A stretch of DNA of 12,741 bases, taken from assembly GCA_905236295.1 (NCBI GenBank), contig CAJOQF010000075.1, positions 1 through 12,741 on the forward strand. Reading direction: 5' to 3'. Below are positions 5,260-12,741 of the stretch, in pieces. The stretch's first letter is position 1; every line of letters starts with the position of its first letter. This DNA is from an uncultured Eubacterium sp. GTDB lineage: Bacteria > Bacillota > Clostridia > Lachnospirales > Lachnospiraceae. The position numbers and the translations under genes were made by a program. The notes below the pieces were generated by a model that worked only from the letters and a program-made list of their open reading frames with translations, had not been told where the DNA came from and made no database searches.

Positions 5260-6690
5260 ATGAATTTAGAGATACCTGTAAATGAGCCTGATAGGCAGTA
5301 TTACTATATAGAAAGAGCCAAGGAGTTTGTGGCTCTAAAGAGCAAAGAGTACAATAGACCGCTCACTTATCATGTGACAACCTTCGGATGTCAGATGAAT
5401 GCAAAGGATTCCGAGAAAATGTGCGGTATTCTTGAGACAGTGGGATATGTATATAAAGATAGCGAAGATGCCGACCTGGTACTCTTTAATACCTGTACGG
5501 TCAGGGAGAATGCCAACAATAAAGTGTACGGCAGACTCGGATATCTGAACGGATATAAAAAGAAAAATCCCGATATGAAGATCGCGATCTGCGGATGCAT
5601 GATGCAGGAGGACAACGCAAGGGAGAAGATTAAAGAGAGTTACAGATTTGTGGATATTATCTTTGGTACCCACAATATCTTTAAGCTCGCCGAACTCCTT
5701 GTTGAGAGCTTTGCATCGGACGAGATGATAATCGATGTGTGGGAGGATACCGACAAGATCGTCGAAAAGCTCCCGACCATCAGAAAGTATCCTTTTAAAT
5801 CAGGTGTAAACATCATGTTTGGCTGCAATAATTTTTGCAGTTATTGTATTGTCCCTTATGTCAGGGGCAGGGAGAGAAGCAGAAAGCCCGAGGAGATTAT
5901 TTCCGAGATAAGGGAGCTTGCTGACGACGGGGTTGTGGAGATCATGCTTCTGGGACAAAATGTCAATTCCTACGGCAAGACTCTTGAAGATCCTGTTTCT
6001 TTTGCAGCACTGCTTCGGGAGATAGAAAAGATTGACGGTATAGAGAGGATAAGGTTTATGACCTCTCATCCGAAGGATCTTTCGGATGAACTTATCGAGG
6101 TCATGGCATCCTCTAAAAAGGTTTGTCCTCATCTCCATCTGCCGCTTCAATCCGGAAGCAGCAGACTGCTTGAAAAGATGAACAGACATTACACCAAGGA
6201 AGGATATCTTGCTCTGGTTGACAAGCTTAAAGCCAGAGTACCGGAGATTTCCCTGACTACCGATATAATTGTCGGCTTCCCGGGGGAGACAGAAGAAGAT
6301 TTTGAAGAGACACTCGATGTTGTGAGAAAGGTTAGGTACGATTCGGCGTTTACCTTTATCTATTCAAAGAGAAGCGGTACGCCTGCTGCCGCCTATGACG
6401 ATCAGATTGACGAGGAGATTATAAAGAAAAGATTTGACAGGCTTCTCGGTGAAGTGCAGAATATTGCCGCCGAGGAGGCAAAAAGATTTGTCGGAAAAAC
6501 CATGCCTGTGTTGTTTGAACAGGTAAATCATCAGGATGAGAGTATGATCACAGGAAGACTCGACAACAATGCTCTCGTTCATGTAGTTGGCGATAAGTTG
6601 CTTATCGGCAAGATATGTGACGTTAAGATCAATGAGAGTAAGGGATTTTATTATCTGGGAGAGTTAGCTGATCTTCCTTCGAGAAGTTAG
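5260..6690 (+). CDS. miaB: tRNA-2-methylthio-N6-dimethylallyladenosine synthase
   Basis: A 476-residue radical SAM methylthiotransferase that converts i6A37 to ms2i6A37 in tRNAs reading UNN codons. Domains in order: UPF0004 (about 36-150) with Cys44, Cys79 and Cys113 for the auxiliary [4Fe-4S] cluster; radical SAM core with C189-x3-C193-x2-C196 (GCNNFCSYCIVPYVRGRERSR), typical of MiaB and not of MtaB or RimO; and a C-terminal TRAM RNA-binding domain (about 410-472). An N-terminal extension of about 35 residues is common in Firmicute MiaB. AAAGGA (5246-5251) lies 8 bases before the ATG; only 2 bases separate it from proB. The common Clostridial neighbours mutS and mutL are absent. Confidence 0.96.
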   Translation: MNLEIPVNEPDRQYYYIERAKEFVALKSKEYNRPLTYHVTTFGCQMNAKDSEKMCGILETVGYVYKDSEDADLVLFNTCTVRENANNKVYGRLGYLNGYKKKNPDMKIAICGCMMQEDNAREKIKESYRFVDIIFGTHNIFKLAELLVESFASDEMIIDVWEDTDKIVEKLPTIRKYPFKSGVNIMFGCNNFCSYCIVPYVRGRERSRKPEEIISEIRELADDGVVEIMLLGQNVNSYGKTLEDPVSFAALLREIEKIDGIERIRFMTSHPKDLSDELIEVMASSKKVCPHLHLPLQSGSSRLLEKMNRHYTKEGYLALVDKLKARVPEISLTTDIIVGFPGETEEDFEETLDVVRKVRYDSAFTFIYSKRSGTPAAAYDDQIDEEIIKKRFDRLLGEVQNIAAEEAKRFVGKTMPVLFEQVNHQDESMITGRLDNNALVHVVGDKLLIGKICDVKINESKGFYYLGELADLPSRS

Positions 6691-6698
6691 ACCACATT

Positions 6699-7610
6699 AT
6701 GAGAAAAAACAGGATTGCCTTTATGGGGGTGTTCCTAGCGCTCGCCCTCGTTGTTGCTTATGTTGAATCATTGATCCCGATCAGTTTCGGAATCCCCGGA
6801 GTCAAGATCGGCCTTACTAACATCGTTATATTGCTGGTGCTGTATTGCCTCGGTACAAAGGAGGCATTTATCATATCCGCACTCAGGGCTGTGCTCGCGG
6901 GATTTCTTTTCGGAAATATGTTTGGGATAATCTACTCGCTTGCGGGAGCAATGCTTTCGCTCTTTTGTATGTATCTTTTTAAGCGGGTATTTAATTTCAG
7001 GATGATCACAGTCAGCGTGATCGGAGGTATAACCCACAATCTCGGACAGATAATCATCGCTTCTCTTGTTGTCGAAAACTATCATGTAATGTATTATTTC
7101 CCGGTGCTCGTGCTTTCCGGAGTTGTAACGGGAATTATAATAGGAATGGTTGCCTTCGAGATATATAAGAGAATTGGCAGGCTTTTTTTACGGGTTGATC
7201 CGGATAATAATGACGAAAATAGAAAAAAAGTTCTTCAACATAAGTTAAGGTATGATATAATAGCAATAATTATAATGATTTTGCTTAGTGTGATACTTGT
7301 TTTTGTATTTCTTCCGGCATTTTCAAAGGATGGAGATAAGTTTAAGATCCTTGTGGACGGAGAAGTATACGGAGAGTATCCGCTCGACAAAGATAATTCT
7401 TATGAAGTTGAGATAGGTGGTACGGTATCAAATGTGGTGACGTTAAAGGATGGCCAGGTATATATGAGTGAGGCTGACTGCCCTGATAAGATCTGTGTCA
7501 GTCACAGACCGATTTCAAAGAAGAACGAATCGATAATCTGCCTCCCGAACAAAGTTGTTGTGGAGGTTGTGACCGGAGAGGATTCCGGGCTTGATACCAT
7601 AGCAAGATAG
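6699..7610 (+). CDS. Fusion of Gx transporter family protein and NusG domain II
   Basis: A 303-residue membrane protein with two parts. Residues 1-165 carry about six hydrophobic helices and the PGVKIGLTN motif (33-41) of the Gx transporter / Hpre_diP_synt_I family. A charged linker (166-184) leads to a further membrane helix (185-208) and a C-terminal domain (about 209-303) with DCPDKIC (Cys261, Cys266) and [11 protein letters not shown] (Cys281), typical of NusG domain II proteins. These are usually two adjacent genes; here one frame encodes both, with no in-frame start codon at the linker. With six helices before it, helix 7 would place the NusG-like domain outside the cell. Both families occur in extracellular electron transfer loci (EetB and EetA in Listeria, from memory), but the biochemical role is unproven. 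Ribosome binding site is weak; gap to miaB is 8 bases. Confidence 0.85.
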   Translation: MRKNRIAFMGVFLALALVVAYVESLIPISFGIPGVKIGLTNIVILLVLYCLGTKEAFIISALRAVLAGFLFGNMFGIIYSLAGAMLSLFCMYLFKRVFNFRMITVSVIGGITHNLGQIIIASLVVENYHVMYYFPVLVLSGVVTGIIIGMVAFEIYKRIGRLFLRVDPDNNDENRKKVLQHKLRYDIIAIIIMILLSVILVFVFLPAFSKDGDKFKILVDGEVYGEYPLDKDNSYEVEIGGTVSNVVTLKDGQVYMSEADCPDKICVSHRPISKKNESIICLPNKVVVEVVTGEDSGLDTIAR

Positions 7611-7611
7611 A

Positions 7612-8616
7612 ATGGAAAAACGAATAATCGCTACAGAGATAGAGAAAACTGAAGTGCCGCTTGAGGGTTCCCTGAGACCACAGACTCTTGATGATTATGT
7701 GGGGCAGGAGAAAGCCAAGAGGAATCTTCGCATATATATAGAGGCGGCAAAAAAACGTAATGATTGTCTGGATCATGTGCTTTTTTATGGTCCTCCGGGA
7801 CTTGGAAAGACCACCCTTGCAAACATCATTGCAAACGAGATGGGGGTCAATATAAAGACCACTTCCGGTCCGGCTATCACCACACCGGGTGATATGGCAG
7901 CGATCTTAAGTTCCTTAAATAACGGGGATGTGCTGTTTGTGGACGAGATACACAGGCTTAATCGCCAGGTAGAGGAGGTTCTTTATCCTGCCATGGAGGA
8001 TTACGCGATCGATGTAGTCATAGGCAAGGGACAGGGAGCCAAATCCATAAGGATAGATATCCCACCGTTTACATTGATCGGTGCCACCACGAGAGCAGGG
8101 CTGTTATCTGCACCTTTGAGGGATCGCTTTGGCGTAGTCAATCATCTTGAATATTATAATGAGAATGAATTGCTGTCTATTGTGAAGGCTTCTGCAGCAA
8201 AGCTTGGAGTCGACATTGAAGAATCCGGTGCGATAGAGATGGCGAAACGCTCGAGAGGTACGCCCCGACTGGCCAACAGGTTGCTTAAAAGGGTGAGGGA
8301 TTTCGCACAGGTCAAATATGATGGGGTCATCACAAAAGAGGTGGCTGCTGATGCGCTTGACCTGCTCGAGGTCGATTCGTACGGACTTGACAAGAATGAC
8401 AGAAACATTCTTTTGACAATTATAGAGAAGTTTTCCGGCGGACCGGTCGGACTTGACACACTGGCAGCATCTCTGGGAGATGATTCCGGAACGCTTGAGG
8501 ATGTATATGAGCCTTATCTGGTTCAAAATGATTTTATTATTAGGACGCCTAAGGGGCGAGTAGCTACGAAAAAAGCTTATGCCCATTTTGGAATAGAGTA
8601 CACCGAGGAGGATTGA
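7612..8616 (+). CDS. ruvB: Holliday junction branch migration helicase RuvB
   Basis: A 334-residue AAA+ ATPase that, with RuvA, drives branch migration of Holliday junctions in recombinational repair. Visible motifs: Walker A GPPGLGKT (60-67), Walker B with DEIH (111-114), sensor 1 GATTRAG (157-163), the LRDRF arginine region (169-173), sensor 2 near [12 protein letters not shown], and the C-terminal winged-helix domain ending in [13 protein letters not shown]. Length matches the family. The ATG lies 1 base after the preceding stop (TAGAATG) and no good Shine-Dalgarno is near it, so translation probably depends on coupling to the upstream gene. ruvA, which often precedes ruvB, is not in the window. 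Confidence 0.97.
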   Translation: MEKRIIATEIEKTEVPLEGSLRPQTLDDYVGQEKAKRNLRIYIEAAKKRNDCLDHVLFYGPPGLGKTTLANIIANEMGVNIKTTSGPAITTPGDMAAILSSLNNGDVLFVDEIHRLNRQVEEVLYPAMEDYAIDVVIGKGQGAKSIRIDIPPFTLIGATTRAGLLSAPLRDRFGVVNHLEYYNENELLSIVKASAAKLGVDIEESGAIEMAKRSRGTPRLANRLLKRVRDFAQVKYDGVITKEVAADALDLLEVDSYGLDKNDRNILLTIIEKFSGGPVGLDTLAASLGDDSGTLEDVYEPYLVQNDFIIRTPKGRVATKKAYAHFGIEYTEED

Positions 8617-8618
8617 GA

Positions 8619-9047
8619 ATGTCATCAAAAACAGATGTAGAAGTTGTGATCGGAGGAAAGGTATACAAGCTTTCCGGATATGAGGAGCCGGAATATCTTC
8701 AGAAGGTTGCGACTTATCTTAATGGAAAGATTGATGAGTTAAATAAGTTTGAGGGCATTTCCAGACTTACCAATGACATGCGCTCTCTTCTTTTGCAGAT
8801 CAATATCGTAGACGACTATTTTAAGGCAAAAGAGGCAGCTGACAGGATCAAGGATGACTGGGAGGGCAGAGACAAAGAGCTCTACGACCTCAAACATTCC
8901 ATCGTCAGTGACAAGGAAAAAATAGAAGAACTTGAAAAGGAGAACAGACAGTATCTCTCCAAGATAAAAGAGCTTGAGCTTTTGAGATCAAAGCTTGAGG
9001 AATCACTGGAGTCTGCTCTCTTTGACAAGCCGGCAAAGAAGGACTGA
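8619..9047 (+). CDS. zapA: Cell division protein ZapA
   Basis: A 142-residue cytoplasmic protein that binds FtsZ and promotes Z-ring bundling. The N-terminal ZapA domain (about 5-70) begins VEVVIGGKVYKLSG and contains the EYLQKVATYLNGKIDEL helix; the rest (about 70-135) is rich in Lys, Glu and Leu with heptad character and should form a coiled coil, longer than in E. coli ZapA (109 residues). GAGGAG (8605-8610) lies 8 bases before ATG at 8619; an in-frame TTG two codons upstream overlaps the ruvB stop and is less well spaced. The gene sits between ruvB and a U32 gene, a neighbour set also known in other Firmicutes. Confidence 0.88.
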   Translation: MSSKTDVEVVIGGKVYKLSGYEEPEYLQKVATYLNGKIDELNKFEGISRLTNDMRSLLLQINIVDDYFKAKEAADRIKDDWEGRDKELYDLKHSIVSDKEKIEELEKENRQYLSKIKELELLRSKLEESLESALFDKPAKKD

Positions 9048-9051
9048 TATT

Positions 9052-10332
9052 TTGAAAAACAGGCGGATTGAGCTCTTGGCACCCGCCGGTACATTTAATA
9101 CGGCGATCGCTGTGTTAAATGCCGGAGCAGATGCGGTTTATCTCGGTGGAGAGATGTTCTCGGCAAGAGCTTTTGCAAAGAATCTTACAACTGATGAGCT
9201 TATCAAAGTCATTGAGTATGCTCATATAAAAGGTAAAAAAGTTTACCTCACAGTAAATACATTGCTTAAAAACAACGAAATCACAGACGGTCTGTACGAT
9301 TACATAGTACCGCTTTACCTGGCGGGGCTTGATGCAGTAATTGTTCAGGACATGGGTGTGGTTTCTTTTTTGAGGGAAAAATTTGAGGACTTAGATGTCC
9401 ATATGAGCACTCAGACAAGCATTTCAACCCCTGAGGGAGCAATGTTTTTTAGGAATCTCGGTATAACGCGCGTGGTGCTTTCAAGGGAGCTTTCTCTTGA
9501 TAAGATCAAAGAGATTTATGAACAGACGGGACTTGACCTTGAAGTGTTTGCGCACGGGGCACTCTGTTACTCATATTCGGGCAGATGTCTTTTGTCGAGC
9601 ATGATCGGCGGAAGAAGTGCAAACAGGGGAAAATGTGCCGGTCCTTGCAGACTCGCCTACACTTACGACAATAAAAAAGAGGTATTTCTCTTAAGTCTCA
9701 AGGATCTTGCCACACTTTCGATCTTACCGGATATGATTGAAGCAAATATAGCCTCCTTAAAGATTGAAGGACGCATGAAACAGACAGAGTACGCTGTCGG
9801 AGTGACATCGCTTTACAGGAAGTACATTGATAAGTACTATGAACTGGGGAGAGCCGATTACAAAGTTTCACATAAGGATAAAAAGATGCTCGAGGCTCTC
9901 GGAAGCAGAAGCGGATTTACCGATGGATACCTTACCGGAAAAAGGTCTGATATGGTAAGCCTCTCATCACCTTCGCATAAAAACTCCGATATCGAGGTAG
10001 ATATAGATGAGTCTTTTGTAAAAGAAAAGATCAAAGCTAAATTTACTGCACATATCGATAAGCCGGTGACACTGAGTCTTGAGTATAATGATCACAGAGT
10101 TTCGGCAGAGGGTATGATCGTCAGTCCGTCAAAGAACTCACCGCTTTTAGCTGATACTGTAAGGTCTAAGGTCGGTGCATGCGGAGATTCATTTTTTGAA
10201 ATCTTAGATATGGACATAGATATGGATGAGAATGTTTTTTTGCCGGCATCAGAGTTAAAGAAGTTAAGACGCAAGGCTTTGGATGACTTATCGTTTGAGG
10301 TTAACAAAGATTATTACAGACATTTATCATGA
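9052..10332 (+). CDS. U32 family protein (RlhA/TrhP-like), N-terminal plus DUF3656 part
   Basis: A 426-residue protein of the U32 'peptidase' family. Characterised relatives (RlhA, TrhP, UbiU/V) carry an iron-sulfur cluster and act in prephenate- or O2-linked hydroxylation of RNA or quinone, so the peptidase name is historical. Residues 5-35 (RIELLAPAGT to GADAVYLGG) start the TIM-barrel-like domain; Cys172, Cys179, Cys195 and Cys199 (GALCYSYSGRC and GKCAGPC) are the cluster ligands, and SLKIEGRMK follows. The C-terminal 150 residues look like DUF3656 (PF12392). The start is TTG at 9052, with AAGGA (9039-9043) 8 bases upstream; upstream codons lie inside zapA. It stops before the second U32-like half that long family members carry, which the next gene supplies. 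Substrate is unknown. Confidence 0.9.
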   Translation: MKNRRIELLAPAGTFNTAIAVLNAGADAVYLGGEMFSARAFAKNLTTDELIKVIEYAHIKGKKVYLTVNTLLKNNEITDGLYDYIVPLYLAGLDAVIVQDMGVVSFLREKFEDLDVHMSTQTSISTPEGAMFFRNLGITRVVLSRELSLDKIKEIYEQTGLDLEVFAHGALCYSYSGRCLLSSMIGGRSANRGKCAGPCRLAYTYDNKKEVFLLSLKDLATLSILPDMIEANIASLKIEGRMKQTEYAVGVTSLYRKYIDKYYELGRADYKVSHKDKKMLEALGSRSGFTDGYLTGKRSDMVSLSSPSHKNSDIEVDIDESFVKEKIKAKFTAHIDKPVTLSLEYNDHRVSAEGMIVSPSKNSPLLADTVRSKVGACGDSFFEILDMDIDMDENVFLPASELKKLRRKALDDLSFEVNKDYYRHLS

Positions 10333-11123
10333 AAGAGACATACATATACGTAAGGAATAAGGCTCAGCTTCTGAAAGTTTTGGATTTTGAACCTGACTGC
10401 ATAATAATTGAATATGAATTGTTTTTTGGACTTGACGATGAATTGAGAAGGCGGACTCAGGATCAAAAAAGAATTGTTATATCGCTGCCGCACGTTCTGA
10501 ACTCGAATGTGATCTCACATATCAAATCAAACATAAATAAAGATATGTATTTTATGTGTGATTCATATGACGGGTTGGGTCTTCTTGCGGCTCTTATGAT
10601 GCCTTCGGACCATATAATGCTTGATGCGGGATTGTACGCTTTCTCCGATCGCTCGGTGGATTATTTTAGATCGTTGGGATATACAAAATATACAATCCCC
10701 TATGAGTTAAATCTAAAGGAGATAGCGGGACTTGATAAAGAGGGGGCGGTGATGATGGTTTACGGAAGGATTCCCGTGATGTATTCCGCTCAATGTGTTT
10801 TGAAAAACACCGGAAGATGCAAGGGAAAGTCCGGGACATCGAAGGTTACAGAGATCGTCGATAGAAAAAACAGTGTTTTACCCGTTATCTGTGAGTGTGA
10901 ATATGACTGTTTTAATATAATCTACAATTCAAAGCCTCTGTATTTACTGCATCTTCTTGATGACATTTATGATGTGGGGGTTGATGCGATAAGACTCGAT
11001 TTTACTGTTGAGGATGAAAAGCTCACAGAAAAGATTCTTGATATATTAAAGAACAGAAGATGGGTAAAACCGAATGATGTTTTGGGAGATTTTACGAAAG
11101 GACATTTGTTAAGAGGAGTTTAG
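10329..11123 (+). CDS. U32-like protein, equivalent to the C-terminal half of long U32 proteins
   Basis: A 264-residue protein that overlaps the preceding stop by four bases (ATGA), so the two are translationally coupled. The sequence YGRIPVMYSAQC (145-156), Cys164, a Asp-Arg-Lys motif (178-180), PVICECEYDCFNIIYNSKPL with Cys190 and Cys194, and the GVDAIRLDFTVE segment resemble the second U32-like repeat found at the C-terminus of long U32 family proteins that contain DUF3656. The four cysteines could hold a second cluster or structural metal. The N-terminal 120 residues are less recognisable but fit a beta/alpha half-barrel. It probably works as a complex with the preceding protein. Assignment rests on motif recall and context; a distant stand-alone family is possible. 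Confidence 0.75.
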   Translation: MKETYIYVRNKAQLLKVLDFEPDCIIIEYELFFGLDDELRRRTQDQKRIVISLPHVLNSNVISHIKSNINKDMYFMCDSYDGLGLLAALMMPSDHIMLDAGLYAFSDRSVDYFRSLGYTKYTIPYELNLKEIAGLDKEGAVMMVYGRIPVMYSAQCVLKNTGRCKGKSGTSKVTEIVDRKNSVLPVICECEYDCFNIIYNSKPLYLLHLLDDIYDVGVDAIRLDFTVEDEKLTEKILDILKNRRWVKPNDVLGDFTKGHLLRGV

Positions 11124-11124
11124 T

Positions 11125-12468
11125 ATGGCACATCTGGCTACGGAATTATCTAAATATCTGATGATCATACTGTTTATGGTGTACACTTTTGAGAGCTTTT
11201 ACGTGTTCAGGGGTAAGCTCGGTGAAAAGGGTCGCAGCCGTATTTACAAGAGACAGACTGCCTATATTTTCCTTATTCATCTCGATGCCTTCGCATTGAT
11301 ACTCTACAATGAACAAAAGCTCAATTATGTACTGTTTTACGCAGCTCAGGTTGTATATCTGGTCGTTCTTTTGTTTGTCTATACAAAGCTGTATAACCGC
11401 TCGTCAAGGCTTGTGGCAAATCATATGTGCATGTTGTTAAGCATTGGATTTATAATGCTTACACGACTTGATTTCGACAAGGCGGTGAGACAGTTTGAGA
11501 TAGCGGTCATAGCGCTTGGAATAACGATCATAGTTCCGCTTCTCATAAACAAGCTTCGGTTTTTTGACAAACTTACCTGGCTGTATGCTGTAGTCGGCAT
11601 ATTGGCGTTAGGTGTAGTTGCCGTGATCGGAAGCACTTCCTACGGTGCACAGTTATCGCTCTCGGTGGGCGGAATATCTATGCAGTTTTCCGAGTTTATC
11701 AAGATCGTGTTTGTATTTTTTGTCGCGGCGATGTTTACAAAGTCTGTCTCCTTCAGGCAGGTGGTCGTCACCACCATGGTTGCGATCATTCATGTCGGAA
11801 TACTGGTGCTTTCTAAAGACCTGGGCGCTGCGCTCATTTTCTTTGTGGTCTACATAGTTATGCTCTATGTCGCCACCAGAAGGATCGCATACCTCTTGCT
11901 CGGAGTCGGTCTTGGGGCACTCGCATCGGTTATATGTTATAAGCTGTTTAATCATGTGCGTGTCAGGGTTATAGCCTGGATGGATCCGCTTGCGGTATAT
12001 CAGGATGCGGGTTACCAGATCGCTCATTCACTTTTTGCGATAAGCACGGGTGGCTGGTTTGGAATGGGACTTTATAAGGGGGCTCCCGACACAATACCTG
12101 TCGTTACAAAGGATCTTATCTTTTCAGCCATATGTGAGGAGATGGGAATAGTATTCGGTTTCTGTATAATACTTGTATGTGCAAGCCTGTTTATGATGTT
12201 TTTAAACATTTCCATGCAGATAAAGAAGCCGTTTTATAAGATGATCGCTTTGGGACTTGGAACTGTTTACGGATTTCAGGTATTTTTAACGATCGGTGGT
12301 GTCACAAAGTGTATACCGCTTACCGGAGTTACACTTCCCCTTGTAAGCTATGGCGGAAGTTCTCTTCTGGCTACATTTTTAATGTTTGCGATAATCCAGG
12401 GACTGTACTTGAAGGCAGGAGAGAAGAGAAAGCATATTGATGATGGATCAGAGGATGATGAAGAATAA
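11125..12468 (+). CDS. FtsW/RodA/SpoVE family peptidoglycan glycosyltransferase
   Basis: A 447-residue polytopic membrane protein of the SEDS family, which polymerises lipid II into glycan strands together with a class B PBP. Recognisable motifs: SKDLGAALIFF with Asp232, the position of the essential SEDS aspartate; AYQ-like GYQIAHSLFAISTGGWFGMGL; DLIFSAICEEMG; and PLVSYGGSS (SYGGSS at 408-413). An N-terminal extension of about 60-100 residues with extra hydrophobic helices precedes the usual core, and the C-terminus is acidic (DDGSEDDEE). AGAGGAG (about 11112-11118) lies 6 bases before the ATG. The next gene encodes a PBP, forming a SEDS-bPBP pair. Whether it serves division (FtsW), elongation (RodA) or sporulation (SpoVE) cannot be decided from sequence; zapA nearby leans to division. 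Confidence 0.92.
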   Translation: MAHLATELSKYLMIILFMVYTFESFYVFRGKLGEKGRSRIYKRQTAYIFLIHLDAFALILYNEQKLNYVLFYAAQVVYLVVLLFVYTKLYNRSSRLVANHMCMLLSIGFIMLTRLDFDKAVRQFEIAVIALGITIIVPLLINKLRFFDKLTWLYAVVGILALGVVAVIGSTSYGAQLSLSVGGISMQFSEFIKIVFVFFVAAMFTKSVSFRQVVVTTMVAIIHVGILVLSKDLGAALIFFVVYIVMLYVATRRIAYLLLGVGLGALASVICYKLFNHVRVRVIAWMDPLAVYQDAGYQIAHSLFAISTGGWFGMGLYKGAPDTIPVVTKDLIFSAICEEMGIVFGFCIILVCASLFMMFLNISMQIKKPFYKMIALGLGTVYGFQVFLTIGGVTKCIPLTGVTLPLVSYGGSSLLATFLMFAIIQGLYLKAGEKRKHIDDGSEDDEE

Positions 12469-12741
12469 AAAGAGAAGGTCAAATGAAGAAGAGTATTTAG
12501 ATCTCAACGACTTTGACGAAAAGAGAAAACCGCATAAAAAGAAAGCCTCAAGAAACAGTGAGTATGTAGTTATAACCTATATTTTTCTGCTTATTTTCAT
12601 AATTCTAATCGTATATCTCGGTTATTTTATGGTTAAGAAGAGCAGCTCGTATATCACATCTCCGTATAATCCGAGACTTGATTCCTTGGCCGAAAATGTC
12701 GTTAGGGGCAGCATATATTCAAGTGATGGAGAAAAGCTTGC
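12440..12741 (+). CDS. Class B penicillin-binding protein, N-terminal part only
   Basis: A frame that is open to the right edge of the window, about 100 residues. It has a charged cytoplasmic N-terminus rich in Lys, Arg, Asp and Glu (about 1-41), one membrane helix (about 42-64, YVVITYIFLLIFIILIVYLG), then an outer segment with YNPRLDSLAENVVRGSIYSSDG; the RGSIYSSDG motif (about 89-97) corresponds to the RGxIxDRxG of the class B PBP dimerisation region. The transpeptidase domain lies beyond the edge. ATG codons in frame occur at 12440, 12443, 12455 and 12458; none has a well-spaced ribosome binding site, so the start is uncertain. It overlaps the end of the FtsW/RodA gene in another frame by up to 29 bases, and is probably its partner. 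Confidence 0.85.
   Translation, partial: MMDQRMMKNKKRRSNEEEYLDLNDFDEKRKPHKKKASRNSEYVVITYIFLLIFIILIVYLGYFMVKKSSSYITSPYNPRLDSLAENVVRGSIYSSDGEKL

Noticed and set aside
7194..7254. A separate start for the NusG domain II part inside the fusion gene.
   Set aside because: The only ATG in the linker (near 7210) is out of frame and hits a stop after 12 codons; no in-frame ATG, GTG or TTG with a ribosome binding site is visible.
10320..10335. Frameshift joining the two U32 genes.
   Set aside because: The ATGA overlap, a proper ATG start and a clean domain boundary favour two real genes; read data would be needed to exclude an indel.

Overview
The window looks like a chromosomal segment of an anaerobic Firmicute of the Clostridia, most likely a Lachnospiraceae (a relative of Butyrivibrio or Roseburia). 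This is judged from protein style and gene content: paired small FeoA proteins with FeoB and a Cys-rich FeoB partner, a PF04071-type Cys-rich protein next to a short radical SAM protein, ZapA followed by a U32 protein, and an FtsW/RodA protein followed by a class B PBP. Base composition leans AT, ribosome binding sites are strong, and several genes start with TTG or GTG. No rRNA, tRNA, CRISPR, phage or insertion sequence is visible. No alignment or database search was run; family names come from recognition of motifs.

Layout. (1) 1-105, minus strand: the signal-peptide start of a secreted protein that runs off the left edge. (2) 106-413: a divergent intergenic region with a plus-strand promoter, a small dyad over its -10 box that could be a metal-repressor operator, a strong hairpin and short direct repeats, giving a leader of roughly 160 bases. 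(3) 414-3499: a ferrous iron uptake operon, feoA-feoA-feoB-feoB-associated Cys-rich membrane protein, closed by a weak terminator-like hairpin. (4) 3530-3557: a new promoter whose -10 box lies seven bases from an ATG, so the first gene of the next unit may be translated from a leaderless mRNA. (5) 3565-12741: eleven tightly packed plus-strand genes, probably one long operon: Cys-rich small protein, short radical SAM protein, proB, miaB, a Gx-transporter/NusG-domain-II fusion, ruvB, zapA, a U32 family protein, a second U32-like protein, ftsW/rodA-type gene, and the start of a class B penicillin-binding protein.

How they work together. The first half imports Fe(II). Several downstream products (the radical SAM protein, MiaB, the U32 protein) carry cysteine sets typical of iron-sulfur clusters, so the segment is rich in iron-handling and iron-using proteins. 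The rest is housekeeping: proline synthesis, tRNA thiomethylation and probable RNA hydroxylation, Holliday junction branch migration, and division or wall synthesis (ZapA, SEDS glycosyltransferase, PBP).

The most unusual points are the one-polypeptide fusion of two families normally encoded separately (Gx transporter and NusG domain II, related to extracellular electron transfer components), the apparent fission of a long U32 protein into two overlapping genes, the possible leaderless start at 3565, and a long acidic insert in FeoB. I see no clear evidence of a wholly new multi-gene system.
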